A stretch of DNA of 64,000 nt, taken from NCBI RefSeq assembly GCF_003591515.1, contig NZ_QZCG01000001.1, positions 1-64,000 on the forward strand. Direction: 5' to 3'. The notes beneath the pieces were generated by a model. That model had not been told where the DNA came from and searched no databases. It saw only the letters and a program-made list of their open reading frames with translations. The position numbers were made by a program, and so were the translations under genes. This stretch comes from Paracoccus onubensis. GTDB lineage: Bacteria > Pseudomonadota > Alphaproteobacteria > Rhodobacterales > Rhodobacteraceae. How positions within the stretch are numbered: the first letter of the stretch is position 1; each line of letters starts with the position of its first letter. This document shows, one piece after another, positions 8,329 to 16,467 of this stretch.

Positions 8329-8961
8329 CTACAGGATAAGGAAAGCGCTTTGACCGTCCTGATAGGTGTCGACGACGGGGGAGGTCTGTCCTGGTCCCAC
8401 GATCACGCCGAAATTCAGCACGGTCCACATGTCATTGGCCTTGACCGTTATCAGATGGTGCTGAAACGACCTGCCCATGCCACCGCCATCTTTCGGATCG
8501 CATCGCGACGAACCTACGCCGCGGGTCATGTAATTGGCTGGCGTCAGTTCAAGGAGGGTCTTTCCGGTAACCTTGTTCTGCCCGACAAGACTGGCGCAAT
8601 TCGCGTCATGGTGGAAATTCAGGAAATTTTTGTCCTGACCGTTATTGTCGGGAGCCTGAGTCTCGTTGACGACAAGACCGCACCCGTTCATCGCGCCGGT
8701 GACCACGATCGTGCCGTTGGGCGCATCCTTGGGCACCGTGACCGAACCTACGCCGTTGGGCTGGAACGGGAAATAATAGTCGGGATTGGCACCCTCCTGA
8801 ACCGCGCCCCAGTTCAAACGGATCACACCATCTTCCCGGCTGGTCGAGAAAAGCCTGCATGGGCCGGCGGACTGGCCAGCGAATGAAAGCGCATCAACCA
8901 CGAATTTGGTTGAAGATAAAACCTGTGCAGGATTGGCACGCAATGAAGCCAGATTGGTCAT
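8329..8961 (-). CDS. Orphan protein, possible CNF/BLF1-like glutamine deamidase
   Basis: This 210-residue protein has no recognisable signal peptide. The start has AGGAAAT about 10 bases upstream. I do not recognise a named family with certainty. The middle shows a pattern like the Cys-His site of CNF1 and BLF1 deamidases: VVTGAMNGCGLVV, with Cys94, then FLNFHHDAN with His117 and His118. In CNF1 and BLF1 an (S)GC motif is followed 12-15 residues later by the catalytic His; here the gap is 23 residues. It is flanked by hairpins and has no functional neighbours, so transfer or an effector role is possible. It may instead be an unrelated conserved hypothetical protein. Confidence 0.55.
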   Translation of the reverse strand: MTNLASLRANPAQVLSSTKFVVDALSFAGQSAGPCRLFSTSREDGVIRLNWGAVQEGANPDYYFPFQPNGVGSVTVPKDAPNGTIVVTGAMNGCGLVVNETQAPDNNGQDKNFLNFHHDANCASLVGQNKVTGKTLLELTPANYMTRGVGSSRCDPKDGGGMGRSFQHHLITVKANDMWTVLNFGVIVGPGQTSPVVDTYQDGQSAFLIL

Positions 8962-9080
8962 GTGGGATTTCCTGAAGCAATAAGGTCAATAATGATTCCG
9001 GCGCGAGCCGCAGCAACAGAAAACACCTTTTACGGATTCGGGACAACCGCGAAATCCGCGCTTTGCAAGACGCTTTCGAT

Positions 9081-9104
9081 CCGGTTCCGGTCTTGTGGAA
9101 CCGG
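9081..9104. terminator. Hairpin downstream of the NCS1 permease gene
   Basis: A perfect inverted repeat (CCGGTTCC at 9081-9088, GGAACCGG at 9097-9104, 8-base loop) lies about 140 bp past the stop of the minus-strand permease gene. It also lies about 120 bp upstream of the orphan gene start. No T-run follows, so a terminator role is tentative. Nothing else is recognisable in the 281-bp gap. Confidence 0.35.
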
Positions 9105-9242
9105 CAATACCGATTGCGGGTGCCGACGAGGAATTCGCGGGCGGATCGGAGCAGGCCCGGGAGCGCAAACTGTCGCGGGGGGTAATGTGATGGCGGTCGG
9201 CCGGGGCCGCTTTCCTGCAGACCCGGCCGCTGTCCTGATCCC

Positions 9243-10694
9243 TCAGGTCTGCCGCTGGCCGGAGGTGGTTTCGCGCATCAGCAGGGCATGGAATCCTCCG
9301 CCCAGCACCGCGCCGATGATCCATCCAAAGCCGGACAGGCTTGCGAGGGCGGGCACCCAGACCGTCGCGACCGAGAAGAGCGCGGCGACAGCGAAGGCGA
9401 TGATGGCTTTGCGATTCCATCCGCCTTCGTAGTGATAGACCGCATTCGGATCGGTGCTGAACAATGCGTTCACGTCCAGCTTCTGCTTATGGATCAGATA
9501 GTAATCGGCAATCAGGATGCCATAAAGCGGCGCCAGCACCGCGCCCAGCGTATCGACGAAAGCCGCAATCCCGACATTCGAGATGAAGGACACCCACAGC
9601 GCGCCGATGAAGAACGCAATCACCGCGGTGATGATCCCGCCCGTCCTGGCCGAGATCAGCTTGGGGGCGAGATTGGCGATATCATAGGCGGGCGGGATGA
9701 AATTGGCGACCAGATTGATGCCGACCGTGGCGGCAAAAAAGGTGATCGCGGCAATCAGCGTCAACCAGGTATTGCCCACGCGATCCACGATATCGGCCGG
9801 GTTGATCAGCTTCTCGCCGAACAGCACCACGGTCCCCGCCGTCACGAACAGGGCAATGAACGAGAACAGCGCGATCGAGACCGGCAGGCCCCAGAAATTG
9901 CCGCGCCGCATCGCATGCTCATTCGAGACAAAACGCGAGAAGTCGCCGAAATTGATCACCACGGCGGCGAAATAGGCGATCATCGTCCCGACCACGGTGA
10001 TAAAGCCGATGACAGGGCCACGCGGATCGGTCGCGTCATCGCCCTCGAAGATCGATCCAAGCGCCGTAAAGATGCCATTCCCGGCTTTCCACCAGATCAC
10101 GAACATCAATGCGATCATCACCGCATAGACGAAGGGACCGGCCCAGTTCAGGAACCGCCCGACCCATTCGATGCCCATCATGAACAACCCAAGCTGGAAG
10201 ACACAGACGATGACATAGGACAGCCAGTCGATGCCGTTCATCCCCAGAAAGCCCGGCCCGCTTTCGCCTCCGAACAATGTATGCAGCAGAAGCGCGACAG
10301 CCGTCGAGGCGAAATAGGTCTGGACGCCATACCAGAAGATCGCGACGATCCCCCGGATCGTTGCCGGGAAACGCGCGCCGTAAATCCCCATCGCCGCGCG
10401 CGCGATGACGGGATAGGGCACACCGTAGCGCACCGAGGGGCGACCACTGAGATTGACCAGCCCCATGACGATGAACCCTGCCAGAACGATGCCGGCAAAC
10501 ACGGCCCAGCCGTTGAGCCCATAGGTGATGAAAAGCGATGCGGCGAGCGTATAGCCGAACAGGCTCTGGATGTCGTTGTTCCAGACGTTGAAAATCTCGA
10601 ACGCGCCCCATTGCCGCTTATCCGCGGGAATAGGGGCCAGATCCTCGTTGTAAAGCGCGCCGTCCAGCGGCGGCTGGCTGTGTGATTGTGCCAA
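9243..10694 (-). CDS. NCS1-family nucleobase/hydantoin-type permease
   Basis: This 483-residue inner-membrane transporter of the NCS1 (purine/cytosine/allantoin/hydantoin) family has about 12 hydrophobic segments. Typical early residues are NEDLAPIPADKRQWG and FNVWNNDIQS. I chose a TTG start at 10694 because AAGGAGG (10701-10707) sits 6 bases upstream. The ATG codons further upstream, at 10739 and 10733, lack a ribosome binding site. Substrates of the family include cytosine, uracil, allantoin and hydantoins; which one applies cannot be decided here. It is divergent from a GntR-family regulator that probably controls it. Confidence 0.85.
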   Translation of the reverse strand: MAQSHSQPPLDGALYNEDLAPIPADKRQWGAFEIFNVWNNDIQSLFGYTLAASLFITYGLNGWAVFAGIVLAGFIVMGLVNLSGRPSVRYGVPYPVIARAAMGIYGARFPATIRGIVAIFWYGVQTYFASTAVALLLHTLFGGESGPGFLGMNGIDWLSYVIVCVFQLGLFMMGIEWVGRFLNWAGPFVYAVMIALMFVIWWKAGNGIFTALGSIFEGDDATDPRGPVIGFITVVGTMIAYFAAVVINFGDFSRFVSNEHAMRRGNFWGLPVSIALFSFIALFVTAGTVVLFGEKLINPADIVDRVGNTWLTLIAAITFFAATVGINLVANFIPPAYDIANLAPKLISARTGGIITAVIAFFIGALWVSFISNVGIAAFVDTLGAVLAPLYGILIADYYLIHKQKLDVNALFSTDPNAVYHYEGGWNRKAIIAFAVAALFSVATVWVPALASLSGFGWIIGAVLGGGFHALLMRETTSGQRQT

Positions 10695-10767
10695 GGCAAA
10701 CCTCCTTCTGCGTGGTAGGGGCCGCTTCGCCATCAACATGACCGCGCCGGCCTTCTGGATTGTTTCG

Positions 10768-10777
10768 TAACATGTTA
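10768..10777. promoter_or_regulatory. Palindrome in the permease/regulator divergent region
   Basis: TAACATGTTA is a perfect 10-bp palindrome in the AT-rich region between the divergent NCS1 permease and GntR genes. Flanking CGTAAC (10766-10771) has an inverted partner GTTACG about 50 bp away. It is a candidate operator for the adjacent regulator. No footprint-like consensus supports it beyond symmetry. Confidence 0.35.
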
Positions 10778-10887
10778 GTAGATATTTTAGATATTAACGT
10801 AGATATCGTATCAGAAAACACGTTACGGGATATACTGAAAATTCGCTGGCCGTGATTCGTATCAGGTTGGATCCGGGAAGGGGTGCC

Positions 10888-11538
10888 ATGAGTGACGACA
10901 AGATGCTGAACAGGCGGGCACAAGTGTCTTTGACCGAGGCATTGCGGCGCGGCGATCTGCGCTCGGGTCAGTTCCTCTCCATGCCGCAGCTTGTGCAGAT
11001 CCTCGGTTATCCCATGGCCGCTGTGCGCGATGCCGCGCGCTATGCGAGCGTGTCCGGCTGGATGGATATCATTCCCAAGCGCGGGGTGCAGGTGCTGGAG
11101 GCGCGTTCCGATACGATCAGGGAAAGTCTGGACGCGCGGATGGTGCTGGATCAGGAAGGCGCGCGACGGCGGATCCGCCTGGATCTGCTTGCGGAACTGC
11201 CGGAATTGCGTCACCGGCACGAACAGATGCTGGCCGAGGCGTCGCGCGAAAGCACACCGGATTTCTCGGCGCGGGCGGTGGCGGTCGATTTGTCACTGCA
11301 TGACTATCTGGCCGAGGGGCTGGGCAACTCGGTCCTACGCAGCGGCTATGATGCGAATCGGGTCCGCATCGCCATCATCCAGCGCGTCCGCCCCTTCGTA
11401 CAAGAGCGGATCCGGTCTTCGATGCAGGAACATCTGCGCATTATCGAGGCAATGGAACGCCGCGACCTGCGCGCCGCCATTGACGCGATCTCGCTTCATT
11501 GCGAGCGGACGCAATACTGGTGGGGCGCCAAGACCTGA
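10888..11538 (+). CDS. GntR-family transcriptional regulator
   Basis: The protein has 216 residues. An N-terminal winged helix (about residues 8-70, with RAQVSLTEALRRGDLRSGQFLS and LVQILGYPMAAVRDAARYAS as the recognition region) is followed by an all-helical FCD-like ligand domain. The DNA-binding region is shorter and less canonical than in typical GntR proteins. The start at 10888 has GGGAAGGGG upstream; an earlier ATG at 10852 is possible but has no such site. It probably regulates the divergent NCS1 permease in response to a nucleobase-like ligand. Confidence 0.75.
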   Translation: MSDDKMLNRRAQVSLTEALRRGDLRSGQFLSMPQLVQILGYPMAAVRDAARYASVSGWMDIIPKRGVQVLEARSDTIRESLDARMVLDQEGARRRIRLDLLAELPELRHRHEQMLAEASRESTPDFSARAVAVDLSLHDYLAEGLGNSVLRSGYDANRVRIAIIQRVRPFVQERIRSSMQEHLRIIEAMERRDLRAAIDAISLHCERTQYWWGAKT

Positions 11539-11554
11539 CACCGTTACCGATCAA

Positions 11555-11731
11555 AGCCTGTCGCGCCCGCCCAGCTCCCCCTCCCTCTGCTTCTTCTTTG
11601 TCCAAATACCTCGGGGGTCGCCGGCGGGTCGCGCCATTGGCTCAAAAGACCTGCCGGCGACGGGCAGCGCCCCGGCCATCGCGGGACGCAAATGACCGGC
11701 GGCTCCGGTTCAATGCAACACGCTCCAGGCT
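11555..11731. repeat. Dispersed hairpin repeat, copy B, with nested palindromic insertion
   Basis: This is the second copy of the element at 22-81 and 50142-50271, lying between convergent genes. It starts with AGCCTGTCGCGCCCGCCC, as copy C does, and ends with CAGGCT, giving matching outer inverted ends. The core hairpin is interrupted at 11620-11658 by 39 bp that is itself an inverted repeat. Its arms are GCCGGCGGGTC (11620-11630) and GACCTGCCGGC (11648-11658), with one mismatch. The remaining core (GGGCAGCGCCCCGG) and the CGCGGGACGCAAATGACCGGC tail are kept. Confidence 0.8.
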
Positions 11732-11810
11732 CGATTGCCATTCCCTGCATCGTCGAACCACGCGATCAGTATGATCTGCAAATCGCGTGGATTTCAAGTG
11801 AAGGAGCCAG

Positions 11811-14048
11811 TCAGATCAGGCTCTCCGGATGGATCGGAAAGCGCTTTGGCCGTATGCCGGTGGCGTGCCAGACGGCATTGGCGATCGCGCCGACGGTTCC
11901 CGTAACGCCCAGCTCTCCCACGCCCTTGATGCCAAGCGAGTTCACGAAGGGATCGTCCTCATGCACCGTCAGGGCTTCGATCATGGGCACATCGGCATTG
12001 ACGGGGATATGGTAGCCGGCAAGATCGGCATTGGTGAAACGCCCGGTCCGGACGTCGTGGATCGCCTCTTCCTGCAGGGCGAAGCCGATGCCCCAGATCA
12101 TGCCGCCCAAAAGCTGACTGCGGGCCAGATGCGGGTTGACGATCCGTCCCGCCGCAAAGGCCCCGATCAGGCGGCTTACGCGGACCTGTCCCAGATCCGG
12201 ATCGACCAGCACTTCGGCAAAGACACCGCCATGCGAGAACATGGCCCGTTCCGGCTCGCCTTCCCGTGCGCCCTTGCCTTCGCCCCGCAGAAGGTCAAGA
12301 CCCGCGCGGGCCAGGATGTCTTCATAGGCTTCGGATCGGGTATCGTCGTCGTTGCGGTAAAGCCTGCCGCCGCGTGCCGTTACGCCTGCGTTATCCGCGC
12401 CGAACAGGGGCGAGGCGGGATCGTTTAACGCAAGCTCTGCCAGTTGGCGTATCGTGTCGGCGCCCGCATTGAACAGCGCGGTTCCCGCCGTGGCGGTATG
12501 CCCCGAGCCTCCTGCCACTCCGGCATCCGGCAGATTGGACTGCCCCGAGCGGAATTCCAGCCGGTCGATATCGATGCCAAGCCCGTCCGCCGCAATCTGC
12601 GCCAGCGAGGTCCATGCGCCCTGACCCATATCCGCGGCAGATGTCTCGACCACGGCGGAACCGTCGGCGCGCAATGTCGCATGGGCCGCGGCCTGAAACA
12701 TCGGGCACGGGAATTGTGCCGTGCCCATGCCCCAGCCTTTCAGCAATCGGCCCTGTTTCATACTGCCGGGTTCCAGCGGCCGGTCCTGCCATCCGAACGC
12801 CTCGGCGGCCTGTGCGTAGCATTCGCGCAAAGCCTTCGACGAGAATTGCATGCCGGTCGCGGGGTCCGTCTCGGCGTAGTTCCTAAGCCGGAATTCCAGC
12901 GGGTCGAAACCCAAGGCATAGGCAGCATCATCGATCGCCACCTCCAGCGCGGCTGATCCGGTCGCTTCACCCGGTGCACGCATCGGGCCGGGCGTGCCGG
13001 TATCTGCGCGGATGCCCGCATGGGTGGTGCGAAGTGCGGTTGTGGCATAGACGCTGTGCGAGGCATTCGAGGCGTTTTCGATGAAGTCATCGAAACTGGA
13101 GGCCACAGCAATGGTGTGATGTTCCAATGCCGCGATATGTCCCCTGGTATCCACATCCAGTTTCAATGTCTGGCGCGTCGCAGGACGGTGGCCGACCGGC
13201 CCATACATCTGATCGCGACGCAGGGCGAGTTTGATGGGACGATCCAGATCCTTCGCCGCAAGCGCGACCAGAAGTTGCGCGCCGAACAGGATCGCTTTTG
13301 ACCCAAAGCCGCCACCCAGAAACGGGCTGCGGATCAGGATATGCGCGGGATTGACCCCCAGATAGGCGGCGAAGCTTTGCTTTGCCAGACCGATCGCCTG
13401 GTTCGGGGTATCGATTTCAAGCCTGTCCCCGGTCCATTGGGCCGTGATTGCGTGGGGCTCAAGCGCATTGTGATACTGGGCGGGCGTTTCGATCACCGTT
13501 TCGAAATGCCGCGCCGCACCGGTACGGGCAGCATCGATATCGCCGACCTCCAGCGATGGCGGGCGGCCTATACTGATCGTTTCGGGCTGGAACGGAACCC
13601 CGCCATCAAGACCGATGCGCGGAGTGTCGGCGTCATAGCGCGGCGCAAGCAGATGCGAGCCTTCGGTTGCCGCCTCCAGCGTTTCGGCCACGACAAGCGC
13701 GATCGGCTGCCCGGCATAGCGGACGGTATCATCCTGAAGCGCCTCGGTCCGCCATGCGAAACCGTGGATCTTCTCGTCCGGGCTGACGGCAAGGTCGGGG
13801 CGGTTCGCGGGCGTATAGACCTTTACCACGCCGGGATGCGCTTCCGCCGCCGCCGTGTCCAGATGCGTCACGCGGCCCCGCGCGATGCCTGCTGTGGCGG
13901 TGACGGCATGCAGCACGCCCTCGGGGCGATTGTCGGCGGCATAGGTCGCGCGGCCCGTGACCTTCAGCACCCCGTCGCGGCGGGTCATGGACTGCCCGGC
14001 ATTGGAGCCAAGGCGAACATGGCCCTGAATATTCATGACATCAGCCAT
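11811..14048 (-). CDS. Molybdopterin-binding subunit of a xanthine-dehydrogenase-family oxidoreductase (PaoC/YagR-like)
   Basis: The large catalytic subunit has 745 residues, close to E. coli PaoC (732). Visible molybdenum-hydroxylase features are TGRATYAADNRPEG near residue 30, FLGGGFGSKA near 250, AMRAPGE-type GPMRAPGEATG near 355, the QGAWTSLAQIAADGLG segment near 475 and the active-site Glu in GVGELGVTG near 720. It oxidises an aldehyde or heterocycle at the Mo-cofactor and passes electrons to the Fe-S and FAD subunits. It overlaps the FAD-subunit gene by 8 bp. No XdhC/PaoD-type chaperone gene is nearby. The precise substrate is unknown. Confidence 0.87.
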   Translation of the reverse strand: MADVMNIQGHVRLGSNAGQSMTRRDGVLKVTGRATYAADNRPEGVLHAVTATAGIARGRVTHLDTAAAEAHPGVVKVYTPANRPDLAVSPDEKIHGFAWRTEALQDDTVRYAGQPIALVVAETLEAATEGSHLLAPRYDADTPRIGLDGGVPFQPETISIGRPPSLEVGDIDAARTGAARHFETVIETPAQYHNALEPHAITAQWTGDRLEIDTPNQAIGLAKQSFAAYLGVNPAHILIRSPFLGGGFGSKAILFGAQLLVALAAKDLDRPIKLALRRDQMYGPVGHRPATRQTLKLDVDTRGHIAALEHHTIAVASSFDDFIENASNASHSVYATTALRTTHAGIRADTGTPGPMRAPGEATGSAALEVAIDDAAYALGFDPLEFRLRNYAETDPATGMQFSSKALRECYAQAAEAFGWQDRPLEPGSMKQGRLLKGWGMGTAQFPCPMFQAAAHATLRADGSAVVETSAADMGQGAWTSLAQIAADGLGIDIDRLEFRSGQSNLPDAGVAGGSGHTATAGTALFNAGADTIRQLAELALNDPASPLFGADNAGVTARGGRLYRNDDDTRSEAYEDILARAGLDLLRGEGKGAREGEPERAMFSHGGVFAEVLVDPDLGQVRVSRLIGAFAAGRIVNPHLARSQLLGGMIWGIGFALQEEAIHDVRTGRFTNADLAGYHIPVNADVPMIEALTVHEDDPFVNSLGIKGVGELGVTGTVGAIANAVWHATGIRPKRFPIHPESLI

Positions 14049-15075
14049 TGCAATCTCCTTCGAAAACCGAGGCGGGCAAAGCGGGCAGCCGGTCCGGCGT
14101 GCCTGCCGCCGCGCGGGTCAATGCGCGGATTGCGATACGGCGGGCCAGCGTGATCTTGGCGCGATTGTCGCCAGAGGGTGCAGCGCCTTCGAGAGCAAGA
14201 TCGGCAGCGCGGGCAAAGGCTTCCTCGGTCGGGGATTGGTCCGCCAGCGCTTTTTCCGCAGTGCGGGCGCGCCACGGACGGGCGGCGACACCGCCAAGCG
14301 CCAGACGGGCCTGCACGATCCTGCCATCCTGTATTTCCAGCGCCGCTGCGGCGGAGACGATGGCAAAGGCGAAAGAGGTCCGTTCCCGCAGTTTCACGTA
14401 ACGGGCGTTGCGCGCCATGCCGCCGGAATCCGGCAGGCGGATATGGGTGATGATTTCACCCGATTGCAGGGGCGCCGGACCCGTGCCATTTGCGTCGGGC
14501 AGGGGATGAAAGCTTTCCATTGGCACTTCGCGCAGGCCATCGGGGCCGGTGATCTCGACCACCGCGTCATAGGCCGCCAGCGCCACGCACAGATCCGACG
14601 GATGCGTGGCGATGCAGGCTTCTGTCCAGCCCAGAACCGCGTGATTGCGCGTTTCGCCGCCGATGGCAGCGCAGCCGCTGCCGGGCTCGCGCCGGTTGCA
14701 GGGCGACAGCGGATCCTGAAAATAGCTGCACCGCGTCTGCTGCATGATGTTGCCGCCGGTGCTGGCCGCGTTCCGAAGCTGCGCCGAAGCGCCGGACAGC
14801 AGCGCCTCGGCCACTGCCGGGAATCGCGACAGGATAACAGGGTGCCGCGCCAGATCGGCGTTGCGGACCATCGCGCCGATCCGCAACCCGCCGTCATGTT
14901 CCTCGATATCATGAAGGGGCAGGCGCGTGATGTCGATCAACCGGGTGGGATTGACCACCCCGATCTTCATCAGATCCAGCAGATTCGTGCCTCCGGCGAG
15001 GATCGCGCCATCCTCGGTTGCGGCGCTCATCGCGGCATCCAGCGTCTCGGCCCGCGTATATTCGAACAGATTCAT
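14041..15075 (-). CDS. FAD-binding subunit with extra Fe-S cysteines (PaoB/YagS-like)
   Basis: This 344-residue CO-dehydrogenase flavoprotein-type subunit has the FAD-binding segment ILAGGTNLLDLMK near residue 25 and ASTGGNI near 104. A cysteine-rich insertion follows (Cys116, Cys126, Cys135 and Cys154, including PGSGCAA and HPSDLC). It matches my memory of PaoB, which carries an additional [4Fe-4S] cluster. The start at 15075 (MNLFEYTRAE) overlaps the stop of the Fe-S gene by 4 bp; upstream codons of this frame do not look native. It transfers electrons from the Mo subunit. Confidence 0.88.
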   Translation of the reverse strand: MNLFEYTRAETLDAAMSAATEDGAILAGGTNLLDLMKIGVVNPTRLIDITRLPLHDIEEHDGGLRIGAMVRNADLARHPVILSRFPAVAEALLSGASAQLRNAASTGGNIMQQTRCSYFQDPLSPCNRREPGSGCAAIGGETRNHAVLGWTEACIATHPSDLCVALAAYDAVVEITGPDGLREVPMESFHPLPDANGTGPAPLQSGEIITHIRLPDSGGMARNARYVKLRERTSFAFAIVSAAAALEIQDGRIVQARLALGGVAARPWRARTAEKALADQSPTEEAFARAADLALEGAAPSGDNRAKITLARRIAIRALTRAAAGTPDRLPALPASVFEGDCNG

Positions 15076-15560
15076 GCCGCGTCCTCCCGGTTCATGGCAC
15101 GGGTGGCCTTTAACACCGCCTCGGTGATGCCGGCATAGGCGGCGCAGCGGCAAAGATTCCCGCTCATGCCTTCGCGCACGCGTTCGGGGTCAAGGCCGGC
15201 TTCGCCTTCGGCGATCAGTGCCACGGCCGACATGATCTGACCGGGCGTGCAATAACCGCATTGGAAACCGTCGGCTTCGATGAAGGCGGCCTGCACGGGA
15301 TGCAGAAGCTCGCCCTGTGCCAGCCCTTCCACTGTGGTGATTTCGGCCCCGTCATAGGACAACGCCAGGGCGAGGCAGGAATTGATGCGCCGGCCGTCGA
15401 TCAGCACGGTGCAGGCGCCGCATTGACCGCGATCGCAGCCCTTCTTCGTGCCGGTAAGACCGATCCGTTCTCTCAGGACATCCAGAAGTGTGGCGCGGGG
15501 GTCGTCTATCGGAATATCCTGCGATGTTCCGTTTATGGTCAGGTTCAGTATTTGTGTCAT
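15072..15560 (-). CDS. [2Fe-2S] subunit of the molybdenum hydroxylase (PaoA/YagT-like)
   Basis: The 162-residue protein has two [2Fe-2S] cluster motifs: GCDRGQCGACTVLIDG near residue 44, and QCGYCTPGQ with GNLCRCAAY near 105-140. The start MTQILNLTI at 15560 follows AAAGAGGGAAAG. It lacks the twin-arginine leader found in E. coli PaoA, which suggests that this complex is cytoplasmic rather than periplasmic. It is the first gene of the three-gene operon, divergent from a TetR-type regulator. Confidence 0.9.
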   Translation of the reverse strand: MTQILNLTINGTSQDIPIDDPRATLLDVLRERIGLTGTKKGCDRGQCGACTVLIDGRRINSCLALALSYDGAEITTVEGLAQGELLHPVQAAFIEADGFQCGYCTPGQIMSAVALIAEGEAGLDPERVREGMSGNLCRCAAYAGITEAVLKATRAMNREDAA

Positions 15561-15618
15561 CTTTCCCTCTTTGGCGATAAGCTGGTGGGGAAGTCCGGCC
15601 GGTACGGCCACGGAGATG

Positions 15619-15647
15619 AATATACGGAGGGAGCCTCCGTTTTGCAA
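15619..15647 (-). promoter_or_regulatory. Promoter of the Mo-hydroxylase operon with palindromic operator in the spacer
   Basis: Read on the minus strand, TTGCAA (15642-15647) and TATATT (15619-15624) are separated by 17 bp. The spacer region coincides with the palindrome ACGGAGG-GAG-CCTCCGT (15624-15640). Its size and place suit a TetR-family dimer from the divergent gene at 15673. Binding there would block RNA polymerase. Confidence 0.6.
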
Positions 15648-15672
15648 GAACGAAGGAAGCGCAGACGAGAAA

Positions 15673-16212
15673 ATGTGCAAGCTGACGCCGAAACCAAGGA
15701 AACCACGTGCCGATCAGATTCGCAATCGCGAGCGGTTGCTGGAGGCCGCGCGCAAGGTATTCCGTTCCGACAACGGCAGCCTTGAGGCCGTGGCGCGGCA
15801 GGCAGAGGTCGGCATCGGCACGCTTTATCGTCATTTCCCGACGCGCGAGGCACTGTTCCAGGCCGTCTATGCCCGCGAGGTCGCGGCGCTGGAGGCGCAG
15901 GCGCAGCTGGGCGAACTGGCGGCCTGGATGAAGGCGGCGCTAGAGATGATGGCGACCAAGGGCGGCATGGTCGCGGCGCTTGAACCCGTGCTGGACAAGG
16001 ACGCGCCGTTTTTTACCGAGCAATCGGCACGGATGGGCGCCGCAGTGGGCCGTCTGCGCGATCAGGCGGTGGCGGCCGGAGAATTACGGCCCGATGTCAC
16101 TGCCGAGGATCTGATGCGCGTGCTTCTTGGCCTCAGCTATGGCCCCGGTGCGGATGCATCGCGTTCGGGGCTGCTGCTGGAGGTGTTTCTCGACGGGCTC
16201 AAACCGGAGTGA
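15673..16212 (+). CDS. TetR-family transcriptional regulator
   Basis: The protein has 179 residues. The TetR DNA-binding domain spans roughly residues 10-60 (RERLLEAARKVFRS, then LEAVARQAEVGIGTLYRHFPTREALFQAVY), and a variable C-terminal ligand domain follows. The start at 15673 (MCKLTPKPRK) is preceded by GAAGGAAG. It is divergent from the PaoABC-like operon, whose promoter contains a 17-bp palindrome. It is probably an aldehyde- or substrate-responsive repressor of that operon. Confidence 0.88.
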   Translation: MCKLTPKPRKPRADQIRNRERLLEAARKVFRSDNGSLEAVARQAEVGIGTLYRHFPTREALFQAVYAREVAALEAQAQLGELAAWMKAALEMMATKGGMVAALEPVLDKDAPFFTEQSARMGAAVGRLRDQAVAAGELRPDVTAEDLMRVLLGLSYGPGADASRSGLLLEVFLDGLKPE

Positions 16213-16467
16213 AAGCCTGGAAAATTGGCAGCTTGAAACCTCATGCCCTCTGGGCCGCTGTGGATTTTTAATCCGATCATGGATGTGATCCGAAACCCGA
16301 CAGCAGCAGGTGATTTTTCCGAAGTGAACAAGTTTTCGGCGCAGTGCCCGATATTTCGGCAGCAGCTCAAGTTCTGACAGAAAAGGATATTTACTGTCAC
16401 GAAAGTTTTTAGCGGAACGGGCTTTCCATAGGATGGTCTGGCGACAGCTTCCAACAAGGATGACGCC

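Noticed and set aside
9288..10685. A 465-codon plus-strand open frame opposite the NCS1 permease
   Set aside because: It is extremely rich in charged Arg, Asp and His residues with no hydrophobic core, as expected for the complement of a membrane protein gene.
16213..16467. Sigma-54 promoter or glnK remnant upstream of amt
   Set aside because: I found no TGGCAC-N5-TTGC-like element at a sensible distance and no GlnK-like coding sequence.
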